From G965214625 sp965214625 (GTDB taxonomy: Bacteria > Pseudomonadota > Gammaproteobacteria > Arenicellales > Poriferihabitantaceae): 64,000 nucleotides of DNA. The notes under the pieces are model-generated. The model did no database searches and was not told the origin of the DNA. It saw only the letters and a list, made by a program, of their open reading frames with translations. The translations under genes and the position numbers were made by a program. This document shows positions 18,622 to 27,574 of this stretch, piece after piece. The stretch covers positions 1,922,001-1,986,000 of the forward strand of contig OZ243962.1 in assembly GCA_965214625.1 (NCBI GenBank), read 5' to 3'. The first letter of the stretch is position 1; the number at the start of each line of letters is the position of its first letter.

Positions 18622-20040
18622 ATGCCGACACAAACTGCTGAAAATTTCCAGTCCGACTACTATGTGGCTGATATCAACCTTGCCGGATGGGGGCGCAAGG
18701 AAATTCGTATTGCTGAAACCGAGATGCCCGGTCTGGTAACAGTCAGGGGCAAATATGCGGATCAACAACCCCTGAAAGGGGCACGCATCGCAGGTTCCTT
18801 GCACATGACCATTCAGACCGCAGTGCTGATTGAATCGCTCATTGCGCTGGGTGCCGAGGTACGCTGGGCATCTTGTAATATTTTTTCTACCCAGGATCAC
18901 GCCGCCGCGGCCATTGCGGCTCAAGACATTCCGGTCTTTGCCTATAAAGGCGAGTCGTTGGATGAATACTGGTCATTTACCCATCGAATCATGGAATGGC
19001 CCGAGGGTGATGGGCCCAATATGATCCTCGACGATGGCGGCGATGCCACATTATTGCTGATTTTGGGAAGCAAGGCGGAAAAAGACATTTCTGTTTTGGA
19101 CAATCCGGACAGTGAGGAAGAAGTGGCGTTGTTCAAGGCAATCAAGGCCCGGCTTCAAACGAGCCCTTCCTGGTACAGCCGCCGCCTTGAGAATATTCGC
19201 GGAGTAACCGAAGAGACGACAACCGGGGTACATCGACTTTATCAGATGGCCGCCGAGAAGACACTGCCTTTCCCCGCGATCAATGTGAATGATTCGGTGA
19301 CGAAATCAAAATTCGATAACCTGTATGGTTGTCGAGAATCACTGGTCGATGGTATCAAAAGGGCGACGGACGTCATGATTGCCGGGAAAATCGCGTTGGT
19401 GTTGGGGTACGGTGACGTGGGCAAGGGATGTGCTCAATCACTGCGGGGTCTGGGTGCGACGGTCTGGGTGACCGAAATCGATCCGATCTGTGCGTTGCAG
19501 GCGGCGATGGAAGGCTTTCGGGTGGTTACAATGGACGAAGCCTGCTCTCAGGCGAATATCTTTGTCACTGCAACCGGTAACTATAAGGTCATTTCCCATG
19601 ACCATATGGTGAAGATGAAGAATGAATCCATCGTTTGCAATATCGGCCATTTCGATAATGAAATTGATATCGCTGGAATGAAGCAGTACGAGTGGGAAAA
19701 CGTCAAGCCCCAGGTCGATCAGATTATTCTGCCCAACGGCCATCGTATTACATTGCTTGCTGAGGGTCGTTTGGTCAATCTTGGTTGTGCAACGGGTCAT
19801 CCGAGTTTCGTCATGTCCAACAGCTTTACCAATCAGGTGCTGGCACAGATTGAGCTATGGAAAGATGGCGACAATTACCATAATGAGGTCTATGTTCTGC
19901 CTAAACAGCTCGATGAAGAGGTGGCGCATCTGCATCTGGAAAAAATTGGGATCAAGCTGACCCGGTTAACCCAGCAACAGGCGGACTATATCAGCGTACC
20001 GGTCGAAGGGCCGTACAAGCCTGATCATTATCGCTATTGA
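18622..20040 (+). CDS. ahcY: Adenosylhomocysteinase
   Basis: Splits S-adenosylhomocysteine to adenosine and homocysteine, using bound NAD+. Length 472. Visible motifs are SLHMTIQTAVLIESL and SCNIFSTQDHAAAAIA near the N-terminus, the NAD-binding motif VLGYGDVGKGCAQSLRG, the substrate loop NIGHFDNEIDI and the C-terminal KPDHYRY with its conserved Lys-Tyr. AGGAAGCGACC directly upstream gives a good ribosome binding site. The 36-base gap to metK leaves no room for a SAH riboswitch, so both genes are probably driven from the metK promoter. Confidence 0.98.
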   Translation: MPTQTAENFQSDYYVADINLAGWGRKEIRIAETEMPGLVTVRGKYADQQPLKGARIAGSLHMTIQTAVLIESLIALGAEVRWASCNIFSTQDHAAAAIAAQDIPVFAYKGESLDEYWSFTHRIMEWPEGDGPNMILDDGGDATLLLILGSKAEKDISVLDNPDSEEEVALFKAIKARLQTSPSWYSRRLENIRGVTEETTTGVHRLYQMAAEKTLPFPAINVNDSVTKSKFDNLYGCRESLVDGIKRATDVMIAGKIALVLGYGDVGKGCAQSLRGLGATVWVTEIDPICALQAAMEGFRVVTMDEACSQANIFVTATGNYKVISHDHMVKMKNESIVCNIGHFDNEIDIAGMKQYEWENVKPQVDQIILPNGHRITLLAEGRLVNLGCATGHPSFVMSNSFTNQVLAQIELWKDGDNYHNEVYVLPKQLDEEVAHLHLEKIGIKLTRLTQQQADYISVPVEGPYKPDHYRY

Positions 20041-20061
20041 AGCTGACCGGCCACCCATACA

Positions 20062-20131
20062 GAGCCGGAGTTGAAGCCCGGCTCATGGGCGTGGTGTCGC
20101 AAAAGGAGGATGACCCTGATCTGTCAGGTCA
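20062..20131. terminator. Two hairpins between convergent ahcY and the TRAP operon
   Basis: GAGCCGG (20062-20068) pairs with CCGGCTC (20078-20084). TGACCCTGA (20111-20119) pairs with TCAGGTCA (20124-20131) around a TCTG loop with one bulged base. Neither has a long T tract, but the position between convergent genes fits bidirectional termination. Confidence 0.35.
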
Positions 20132-20184
20132 TTGATTCACGGGGACGCCGGCGACTTGAGCGTCTGGATCAGATGGAAAGGATC

Positions 20185-22845
20185 CTAGAAATTCAGCGAG
20201 ATATCCCGATGGACTGAAAGACATGAGGCGATGTCTTCAGCCTGTTCTTCTGTCAGACGTTTTTGAAGTCGTAATCCAATATTCGATTTGATGACGTTAT
20301 CGTAGCGTTCGAGCGTCGGTAGCAGCGCCTCGGCATTGCCGCGCCAGTCGAGCGCCTCGTGGTAAAGTTGCATGGATTCTGCATAAAACGCAAGCGAGGC
20401 GTCAATATCCGGGGCATCGCCTTTGAGTTTTCTTCTTGCCTTGGACAGCTTGGATTTGATGTCACTGGTCCCTGCAACGTCACCCAACATTTTTTCCACG
20501 TGTTTGATCTGCTCGATGGCCTGGACCGGTGTCGACGAGAGGATGGTTGATTTCAGGTTACTCAGAGAGGCGTCCAGATCGGACAATCGGGGTGTCTGGT
20601 TGATGATCAGTCTGATTTCCTTGAGCGGTTCGTAGGCGCTGTCAACATTTCTGCGATAGGCGCCACGGGCTTTTTTGTTTTCCAGCGCAAGCATCTTGTA
20701 TTCGTTGTTGAGTGGCTCCCATTCGACCGGTATCGTATCTTCCAACGACTGTATTTCCGTTTCCAACCGTTGTATTTTCTGTTCGACTGGATCGAGTTCA
20801 CGTTGTGTGATGTCGCTTTGACGGGACAATCTTGTATGCAGTCGGGTGGCCAACTTGAGTTCCTTTTGCCTTGATTTGATACCCTTTTCAACTCGTCTCA
20901 CTTGCTGATGGAGAGGTTTATAATCCACAGCAAACGCATCCAGGGCTTCCTCAGCGGAGAGGGCATCGGTGACCAAGGCAAAGGTTTGGGTTGCAAAGTC
21001 GAGGCTTTCATTCAGCTTTTTCCGATGAACATCCGGCAGGATCGTCAAGTCTGATTGGCGCACCTCGGTGATCGCATTGCTGATCAGTTCCCTGTCACGT
21101 TGGTATTCATCAAAAACCCGCTGCTCCATGCACATTTGCAGTCTCGGATTGATCGGTGGTGGGGCGGTTTCAGAAGTGAGGAAGGTTTTGTTTGGCATGT
21201 AGTTGACCATGCTCGGGAAAGTTCCGGTGATTGCCAGTCCGGCCAGTTGCAGCACAATAAAGGCAACAGCCCCTTTATAAATATGCGTTGTCTTGACTTC
21301 GGGAGGCGCAACCCCTCGCAGGTAGAACAGGGCAAATCCAAACGGCGGCGTCAGAAACGAAGTCTGTATATTGAGTCCGACCATGACGCCCAGCCACACG
21401 GCGGTGATATTTGCCCCCGGGTCAGCCAGCAATATGGGTGCCACAATGGGTACCACGACAACCGCAATTTCAATGAAGTCCAGGAAAAACCCCAACAAGA
21501 AGATGACGGCCATGACCACGATGAATTGTGTCCAGAATCCACCGGGCAGGCCGGTCAGAAATGCCTTGACCAGTTCTTCGCCCCCGAATGCCCTGAAGGC
21601 CGATGTCAACATGGCGGCACCAATGAGAATGATAAACACCATCGATGTTGTCTTTGCAGTATCAATCATGACCTCATTGAGGGTATTGTCGATCTTGTAA
21701 GCACGGACAGCGCTCCAGATGATGGCAAACAACAAGACTGCGACGGCCATCACGGCCAGCATGATCCCAATGGTATCTTGATCGCTCTTGATGTTTTTTA
21801 TATTCAAATCGAAGAAATTCAGCAGGACGACCAGTGCAATGATTGACAGGACAGCCAGGATCGCCGGCGTATAGGCGTGTTTTTTCCCCTCACACAGTCG
21901 ATACCCCCCCATAATCAGGGCGCCGATGGCGCCGATGGCGCCCGCTTGGTTGACGGTGGCGACGCCGAGTATGATAGAACCCAGAACGATAAAAATCAGT
22001 GTCAGTGGAGGGACTAGCGCCAGCAGAACCTTGATGACAAACTGACGGTCGTATTTCCCATCGTAGGGCACTGGCGGAGCGACCGCGGGCTTGATCTGTG
22101 CAGAGATGAGGATATACAGCATATACAGACCGACCAGGACGAGCCCGGGAATCAGTGCGCCCATAAACATATCTCCGGCGCTGGCAGAGGTGATATCGAA
22201 CTCAGAGGGCATTGAAAATTCCCCCGTCGCTTCTTTGTAGTCCGCTTTGCGGGCAGTACTTGCCTGGTCTGCGGCACTGGACAGCTGGTCAGCCAGAATA
22301 ATCAGGACGATGGAGGGAGGAATAATCTGTCCGAGTGTACCGGATGCACAGATGGTCCCTGTCGCCAGGGGTTTGGAGTAGTTGTTTCGCAACATCGCCG
22401 GTAACGAGATCAACCCCATTGCAATGACGGTGGCGCCTACGATACCCGTGGTTGCGGCAAGCAGGGCACCGACGAAGACCACTGATATCCCAAGTCCGCC
22501 CGGAACCGGTCCGAAAAGTTGTGCCATGGCAACCAGCAAATCTTCAGCGATCTTCGAGCGTTGAAGCATAATGCCCATGAAAATGAACAACGGAATGGCA
22601 ATCAGCGTGTCTCTTTCCACATCCCAATACAAACTTCGAAAGTTGGTCACGCCGGCACTGAGCCATTGTACGGGGCCATCCTGTGCGAAATAAGCACTGC
22701 TGTCACCGGCAAACAAATAGCCACACAACGCAGCCAGTGCGATCGACAGGATGGCGGAACCGGGCAAGGCAAATGCGACCGGGAAACCGGATGTGAGCGC
22801 AATCACCATCAACAGGATGAGGATGATGAGAAAGACAAGTTCCAT
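20185..22845 (-). CDS. TRAP transporter large permease (DctM type) with C-terminal helical extension
   Basis: Ion-coupled membrane subunit of a tripartite solute uptake system. Residues 1 to about 550 are the DctM transport domain with many membrane segments (GFPVAFALPGSAILSI; GATVIAMGLISLPAML; the large soluble insertion around 195-225; LGFFLDFIEIAVVVVPIVAPIL; LNIQTSFLTPPFGFALFYLRG), as in the long-form DctM of 2-oxoacid or mannitol/chloroaromatic type systems. Residues about 556-886 form a soluble, highly charged extension rich in heptad-like patterns (KIQRLETEIQSLEDTI, VRRVEKGIKSRQKELKLA) that is not part of ordinary DctM, which ends near 430-620 residues. The gene starts 6 bases after the small subunit stop. 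Confidence 0.9.
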   Translation of the reverse strand: MELVFLIILILLMVIALTSGFPVAFALPGSAILSIALAALCGYLFAGDSSAYFAQDGPVQWLSAGVTNFRSLYWDVERDTLIAIPLFIFMGIMLQRSKIAEDLLVAMAQLFGPVPGGLGISVVFVGALLAATTGIVGATVIAMGLISLPAMLRNNYSKPLATGTICASGTLGQIIPPSIVLIILADQLSSAADQASTARKADYKEATGEFSMPSEFDITSASAGDMFMGALIPGLVLVGLYMLYILISAQIKPAVAPPVPYDGKYDRQFVIKVLLALVPPLTLIFIVLGSIILGVATVNQAGAIGAIGALIMGGYRLCEGKKHAYTPAILAVLSIIALVVLLNFFDLNIKNIKSDQDTIGIMLAVMAVAVLLFAIIWSAVRAYKIDNTLNEVMIDTAKTTSMVFIILIGAAMLTSAFRAFGGEELVKAFLTGLPGGFWTQFIVVMAVIFLLGFFLDFIEIAVVVVPIVAPILLADPGANITAVWLGVMVGLNIQTSFLTPPFGFALFYLRGVAPPEVKTTHIYKGAVAFIVLQLAGLAITGTFPSMVNYMPNKTFLTSETAPPPINPRLQMCMEQRVFDEYQRDRELISNAITEVRQSDLTILPDVHRKKLNESLDFATQTFALVTDALSAEEALDAFAVDYKPLHQQVRRVEKGIKSRQKELKLATRLHTRLSRQSDITQRELDPVEQKIQRLETEIQSLEDTIPVEWEPLNNEYKMLALENKKARGAYRRNVDSAYEPLKEIRLIINQTPRLSDLDASLSNLKSTILSSTPVQAIEQIKHVEKMLGDVAGTSDIKSKLSKARRKLKGDAPDIDASLAFYAESMQLYHEALDWRGNAEALLPTLERYDNVIKSNIGLRLQKRLTEEQAEDIASCLSVHRDISLNF

Positions 22846-22851
22846 AGTGAA

Positions 22852-23850
22852 TTAGCTCGTTTTGGCCTCGTTGTTGCTTTGAAGGGTGGCGAGATTGGAT
22901 AAAAACCAGCTGACAAATTGAATTGCCATTGAGACGGCAAAAATAAGCAGAAACCCGGCCATCAGGTACTTGACATACATGCCGAAGCCGCTCTGGGAGA
23001 TTTCAAAACTGAGTAAGGGGCTGTTGATGCTGCTGCCCTTACCGGACATCCCCTGTATCAGTATTGTCCAGCAAAGCGGCAGCCCCAGCAGGATCGAGCC
23101 GAAGATATTCGACAGTGCCTTGTTTCTCTTTGTGAAATTGGTGTAGAGCACATCGACCCGAACATGTCCTTCATGAACCAGTGTATAGGCACTGGCAAAC
23201 AAAAACAGTGCCGCATACCAAAATCGCACCAGATCGCCCATGAAGGCCTGCTCGTAGGAAAAAACGAATCTCGTGACCACGATCTGGAACTCAGCCAGTA
23301 CCACCAGAAACGCCAACCAGGTAAATCCCAGGGTCCGAGAGAAAAACGCGATAATGATCGCCAGCCCCATCAGCGGATAGTGTATATGGAGGCCCCGGTA
23401 GATCGGGCGGCCCAGTTGCGTCGTCAGATCATGGCCAATGAGGCCCGCTAGAAAGCCTTCGACACGAAGAAAGGAAATCAGCATGTCCACCAGCCCAATC
23501 AGCAGGACAGCCCAGAAAGACGCTCTGATGATGAAAGCGGCAAACCGGGAATACAGGTCCGCATCGTTGTCCAAGGATCGAGCAGGTGTTTTTTTGACGA
23601 ACGTTATGACCAGGACAATAATCACCAGATAAAGCATGCATTGTATCCAGCCAATGGAGACCTGTTCGGGTCCGATTTCGCTATTGTGTGTGAACGGAGA
23701 GAGGGATGTCAAAGACTGTGTGAATGTCGGCCAGCCCAGCACAAATACCAGATAATTGTTGAGCAGGAACAGCAGCACCATGCAAACCATCAGGGCGGCG
23801 AAGGCACGAATCAGCAGGGTGTATTGACGGGTGTCGTTTGGAAATGACAT
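22852..23850 (-). CDS. TRAP transporter small permease (DctQ type), long form
   Basis: Membrane partner of the large permease. At 332 residues it is much longer than simple four-helix DctQ proteins. About seven hydrophobic segments are visible, including LLIRAFAALMVCMVLLFLL near the start, LVIIVLVITFV, PLMGLAIIIAFF, and the DctQ-like core from AEFQIVVTRFVFSYEQAF through HEGHVRVDVLYTNFTKR to the final LLIFAVSMAIQFV. The HVRVDVLY segment is the conserved DctQ signature. ATG 23850 is preferred; the frame extends to a GTG at 23865. A terminator separates it from the binding protein gene upstream. Confidence 0.88.
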   Translation of the reverse strand: MSFPNDTRQYTLLIRAFAALMVCMVLLFLLNNYLVFVLGWPTFTQSLTSLSPFTHNSEIGPEQVSIGWIQCMLYLVIIVLVITFVKKTPARSLDNDADLYSRFAAFIIRASFWAVLLIGLVDMLISFLRVEGFLAGLIGHDLTTQLGRPIYRGLHIHYPLMGLAIIIAFFSRTLGFTWLAFLVVLAEFQIVVTRFVFSYEQAFMGDLVRFWYAALFLFASAYTLVHEGHVRVDVLYTNFTKRNKALSNIFGSILLGLPLCWTILIQGMSGKGSSINSPLLSFEISQSGFGMYVKYLMAGFLLIFAVSMAIQFVSWFLSNLATLQSNNEAKTS

Positions 23851-24005
23851 GGTTGATTTATTCACTCACCCGGCAAAGGCAAATCGGTTCTCGCGATCCG
23901 GTGCATTTGCCCCGACAGAAATTCAAATTGGGTTCAATACCACACTTTCGTGCTTGTAAACAATACAACCCCATATTTATGTTGAAAGTGGGGTCTGAAA
24001 AGGCA

Positions 24006-24037
24006 ACAAAAACGGAGCTTCTCAGCTCCGTTTTTGT
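24006..24037 (-). terminator. Rho-independent terminator between dctP and dctQM
   Basis: A perfect 14-base inverted repeat (24006-24019 with 24024-24037) around a four-base loop, GC-rich in its core and flanked by A and T runs that would serve either strand. It sits just after the binding protein gene and before the permease genes. It would let the binding protein be made in excess over the membrane subunits. Confidence 0.8.
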
Positions 24038-24056
24038 TCTGTTTGCGGAAGACAGG

Positions 24057-25148
24057 CTACAAGCCAAGCACCCTGTTTCTTTGGCTAACGTATTCCTGGT
24101 CAGAAATTTTTGCCCAAGCACCGACATCGGCTCTCGATTTGGCAAAACTGTCATGAATACGCCGTGCAAGCTCACTGTGCTCAACAACTTCGGCATAGAC
24201 TTCGTCAGCGGCTTCTCCAAAGGAATCATAAATGTCATCGTTGAATTTCCTCAACTGAACACCTTGCTCATTGATCAGTTTCGCCAATGATTCACCGTTT
24301 TTCGCATTGTACTCGGACATCATGACGTCGTTTTCCATTGATGCGGCCGCTTCGACAATCAGTTGGTCTGACGGTGACAGGCTTTCCCAGAAGCTTTTGT
24401 TGATGCCGCAGGCCAGCATCGCCGCCGGTTCGTGCATACCGGGGTAGTAGTAGTATTTGGCCGCCTCGTAGAATTTCATGAAACTGTCATTCCAGGGGCC
24501 CACCCATTCCGTTGCATCGATTGCACCGGAAACCAGGTTTTCATAGATCTGGCTACCGGGCAGCGAGACCGGCGATGCCCCCAGTTTTGCCAGTACATCA
24601 CCCCCCAGTCCCGGGATACGCATTTTCAGGCCCTTGAAGTCATCGGCGGAATTCATTTCCTTGCGAAACCATCCCCCCATCTGAACACCCGTATTGCCGC
24701 ACATCAGGTTTTTCAGGCCCGCTTCACCAGCTAGTTCGTCCCAAAGCGCCTGCCCGCCCCCGAATCGTATCCAGGCATTGATTTCAGTATAGGTCATTCC
24801 GAAAGGAACCGCCGTGAAATAAGCCCAGCCCGGATGCTTGCCCTTCCAGTAGTAATCTGCCGCGTGATACATCTGCGCATTACCGGAGGCCACTTCGTCG
24901 AATGAGTCAAATGGCTTGACTCGCTCACCCCCTGCATAGTATTCGACATGAAAGCGCCCCTCACTCATGTCGGCAAGCCGTTGGGCAAATCGCTGGGCAC
25001 CCGTACCCAGACCCGGAAAATCCCGCGGCCAGGTAGACACGATATTAATATCAATCCGCTCTTGCGTAATGGCTGGCGCAGAAAGGACGGCAGCGCCAGC
25101 GGCCCCGACAGCGGCCGCACCGGTTTTTAATAGTTCACGACGTTTCAT
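24057..25148 (-). CDS. TRAP transporter solute-binding protein (DctP family), Tat-type signal
   Basis: Periplasmic receptor of the TRAP system; 363 residues from ATG 25148. The N-terminus MKRRELLKTGAAAVGAAGAA has twin arginines before a hydrophobic stretch ending SAPAI, consistent with Tat export. Segments such as GGERVKPFDSFDEVASG, FGMTYTEINAWIRFGGG, FKGLKMRIPGLGGDVL with its conserved ligand Arg, GAIDATEWVGPW and YYYYPGMHEPAAML resemble TakP-like receptors for 2-oxo acids and related monocarboxylates. The exact ligand cannot be read. A TTG twelve bases upstream would put GAGGAG directly at the start, so ATG is chosen. First gene of the TRAP operon. Confidence 0.92.
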   Translation of the reverse strand: MKRRELLKTGAAAVGAAGAAVLSAPAITQERIDINIVSTWPRDFPGLGTGAQRFAQRLADMSEGRFHVEYYAGGERVKPFDSFDEVASGNAQMYHAADYYWKGKHPGWAYFTAVPFGMTYTEINAWIRFGGGQALWDELAGEAGLKNLMCGNTGVQMGGWFRKEMNSADDFKGLKMRIPGLGGDVLAKLGASPVSLPGSQIYENLVSGAIDATEWVGPWNDSFMKFYEAAKYYYYPGMHEPAAMLACGINKSFWESLSPSDQLIVEAAASMENDVMMSEYNAKNGESLAKLINEQGVQLRKFNDDIYDSFGEAADEVYAEVVEHSELARRIHDSFAKSRADVGAWAKISDQEYVSQRNRVLGL

Positions 25149-25707
25149 AATCAGGTTCAACTCCTCATAATATAATCAAATATTTTCTAGTGAATGGCTC
25201 ACAACCAACGTTCAAGAAAACACACAAACATCATTGTTCTCGAATAGTTAATGCAAGTATTACTTATTTTAAGAAACTAGTAAAGCGGCAGGAGGCAGTA
25301 AAATGTATGGTTCCCGGCGGGGATTGTCGGGCAATTTCTGCCGATTAAAGGATTCCTCGAGCGATACCTTACCACGATGAGACACGAGGACTATAGCCCC
25401 GAAGCGCGGGTGATACGGTTTCGTCCTCTTCAGGTGCATCTGGTCGGTCTGGTGTTCGGTCGAGCCGAGCGGGACTGAAGCGGTTTTCGGCCTCATGCTT
25501 CGAAGGCTTTCCTGTTAGGGATGCCGAGTTGCAAAAGCGACCCTGCGACCCACTGTGCCAGTTCCGGCCTTGTGTCGCCTGACGGTGAGAAATGAAATCG
25601 GTTCATGGCTGCAATGCGTCACAGGCACCCCCGTTGATTGCTGTTCAACACATTTAATGATGACGAACTGCATGGGTTTTGTCAGCCCGTCTGGTGAAAT
25701 ATCCGGA
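25149..25707. other. Intergenic stretch upstream of the TRAP operon
   Basis: About 560 bases between the TRAP binding protein start and the methyltransferase stop. The part next to dctP is AT-rich (TATTAT-like elements near 25160-25185) and should hold its promoter. The rest has only interrupted frames without recognisable motifs. Confidence 0.4.
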
Positions 25708-26826
25708 CTAAATCTTGGCAATGGACTTGTACGCATGGACATAGCCCATGCCATGGTCGTGGGGGTTGTCCAGTACCTGTTGTCGATAGGTTTTGTAATA
25801 GGCCTCAATGATGGCCCTTCTTTCCGATGCGGGCCGGGCCGGATCCAGTGCACCGTAATAAATGCTCTCATTCCATGACCGGATGGTCGGAATGTACCCC
25901 TCGGCAAATTTTTCGATATCCCCATGTTGCTTGAATTCTTCGGCAAAAGGGCAGGGTACGACCCGGGTTTCGATTTTTTCCAGTCGGAGACCTGCCTGGT
26001 AGCAGGGGCTAGATCTTGAAGTCAGCGGATCACTGAACTCTTCAACCGTACGATAGTACTGTGGGAGGGTCATGTTTTCGTATTCAGCCGGGGTGATCTT
26101 GCGCTGTTTCACGAAATATCTCCAGATGTCATTGAAATGATCAAACATGTTCACCGTGCCGGTGTTCCCGAGATACCGGCCTCTTTCATCGCGGCAGAAA
26201 TTGACCAGAACCAGTCTGCCTCCACGCCTTAATTCCCGAGCTCTGGCCAGCAACAGCGTTTCCCAGTCCTGCTTGGCCTGTTTGGAAAAACGGCGTAATG
26301 CCTCACCACTTGCCCCGACCATATGGACGTGATCGGGGATATTGGCTGGTTTATTGCTCAACCAATGCATTGCGGTCGCTGAAAAACCGAAATCCAGTGT
26401 CCCGGACGGGATGCCCTGAAGATAAAACGAATGACCGGAAAACAGGGGGTAGACGCGGTCGAATCTTTTCAGGTAACTGTCAAATTGCGTCAATCCGTGA
26501 ACGATTTTGACCAGTGCGTTGAAGTCGTTTCTGGGCTGATCAGCATAAATAACACTGATATCGACAGCGTCCGACCGGTGCCGAATACGGTTGAGTACCG
26601 CTTCAACCATGGCCAGAGAGGTCCCGCCGTCAGCGCAACCCATATCCGCCAGTTTGAACTCGGTTGCATTCGCATTTAGCGGCAGTTTATCGACTGCTTC
26701 GAGTACCAGTGGCGTGGCAAAATCGATAACATCCTTGGCGCCCTTGGTCGCCAGTGAATACAGCCCACCTTCGGACATTGTAATATGGTCGGCGTGCGCG
26801 ACATCAACATGTTCAGAGCGTGTCAT
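25708..26826 (-). CDS. SABATH-family SAM-dependent carboxyl methyltransferase
   Basis: 372 residues from ATG 26826. The pattern is that of the plant SABATH family (salicylate, jasmonate and caffeine methyltransferases): an N-terminal GGLYSLATKGAKDVIDFATP corresponding to the SAM/substrate Tyr-Gln region, SAM motif I LADMGCADGGTSLAMVE, VIYADQPRNDFN, SFYLQGIPSGTLDFGFSATAMHWLS with the aromatic residues that border the carboxylate site, and RGGRLVLVNFCRDERG. Such enzymes methylate carboxylic acids, or ring nitrogens in caffeine synthesis. They are uncommon in bacteria. It lies upstream of the TRAP operon on the same strand, about 560 bases away, so a functional link is only a suggestion. An upstream in-frame start at 26874 is less likely. 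Confidence 0.82.
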   Translation of the reverse strand: MTRSEHVDVAHADHITMSEGGLYSLATKGAKDVIDFATPLVLEAVDKLPLNANATEFKLADMGCADGGTSLAMVEAVLNRIRHRSDAVDISVIYADQPRNDFNALVKIVHGLTQFDSYLKRFDRVYPLFSGHSFYLQGIPSGTLDFGFSATAMHWLSNKPANIPDHVHMVGASGEALRRFSKQAKQDWETLLLARARELRRGGRLVLVNFCRDERGRYLGNTGTVNMFDHFNDIWRYFVKQRKITPAEYENMTLPQYYRTVEEFSDPLTSRSSPCYQAGLRLEKIETRVVPCPFAEEFKQHGDIEKFAEGYIPTIRSWNESIYYGALDPARPASERRAIIEAYYKTYRQQVLDNPHDHGMGYVHAYKSIAKI

Positions 26827-26925
26827 GGTTCTACTTTGGATGAGGAAGACGGTGACATCATGATCGAAACCCAAAGAATATTGAAAGCATCGGGTAAAAA
26901 ATCCCCAAGGGAATCAGGCAGTGCA

Positions 26926-27111
26926 TTATCCCCGGACCGAGACCACCATCAACAAAACGAACAGGACGACCAGCCCAATGGGGATTAAAAGTCCCGTCCA
27001 ATCCTTTTCGGCCATCCTGCTTCGTTCCATCATGGGTTTGATCCCGGGAAAAAACCAGAAGATCAACAACACAGCCAATGCACCGAGAACCAGTTTTTCC
27101 CAAGTCGCCAT
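26926..27111 (-). CDS. Small two-helix membrane protein, unknown function
   Basis: 61 residues: helix 1 LVLGALAVLLIFWFFPGI, a short charged loop (MMERSRMAEKDW) and helix 2 GLLIPIGLVVLFVLLMVV. Codon pattern and two clean membrane segments make it likely to be real, and similar small proteins occur in other proteobacteria by my recollection. The ribosome binding site is weak. No function can be assigned. Confidence 0.6.
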   Translation of the reverse strand: MATWEKLVLGALAVLLIFWFFPGIKPMMERSRMAEKDWTGLLIPIGLVVLFVLLMVVSVRG

Positions 27112-27469
27112 CTCAATGGACTTCGGTAGATTGAGGAATCATCTTATCCACAGGTTCATTGATGAGGCCTGGATCGTTATGGCGACTTTCACGATTGTGC
27201 TTTGAGATACGAGCGGTTTTCAGGCTTATTGGACGATAGAACTATAACAAAAAATAACACATGATTGGCGAGATATGACGATTGAAGCCAGAGGTGGCCG
27301 AAGGACCGTCATGATGTGGATGGTATATTGTAGATATTGTGTTATGAGTTTTCGTTTCTGCCAACTGCAGACGGATGGAGACAGCCGCAGACCCGGATCT
27401 GACTCTCAGTCGGCTGCGAGGTGATCGCCGGTCAGGAGCGGTGCGAGCGTTTCACGCGCATCGATCCCG

Positions 27470-27562
27470 TTCTGGGACACGCTACGGGTGCGCCTAGGGC
27501 TGCACGACCTGCGATATTTCTTCGTCTCGTCGGCGCTCGGTGAGAGTTTGCCGTTGTTGCCC
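27470..27562 (+). pseudogene. Fragment of a tyrosine recombinase/phage integrase
   Basis: A short frame reads WDTLRVRLGLHDLRYFFVSSALGES. It contains the LHDLRY-type signature with the second catalytic Arg region of tyrosine recombinases (usual form LHDLRHxxxS), followed where expected by LPLL, and then loses similarity. No upstream catalytic domain or downstream Tyr is found, so this is a decayed remnant. It begins about 100 bases from the end of nhaA, in the same GC-rich DNA. Bases 27112-27469 hold nothing else recognisable. Confidence 0.55.
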
Positions 27563-27574
27563 GCGCCGCGACGG

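Noticed and set aside
20111..20218. Short frame starting ATGACCCTGATC right after AAGGAGG
   Set aside because: The ribosome-binding-like sequence touches the ATG, the frame is 35 codons long, and it overlaps both a hairpin and the end of the TRAP gene.
20185..21180. Frameshift joining two separate genes as the cause of the long TRAP protein
   Set aside because: The frame is continuous, without an internal start region or ribosome binding site at the junction, so a true fusion is the simpler reading.
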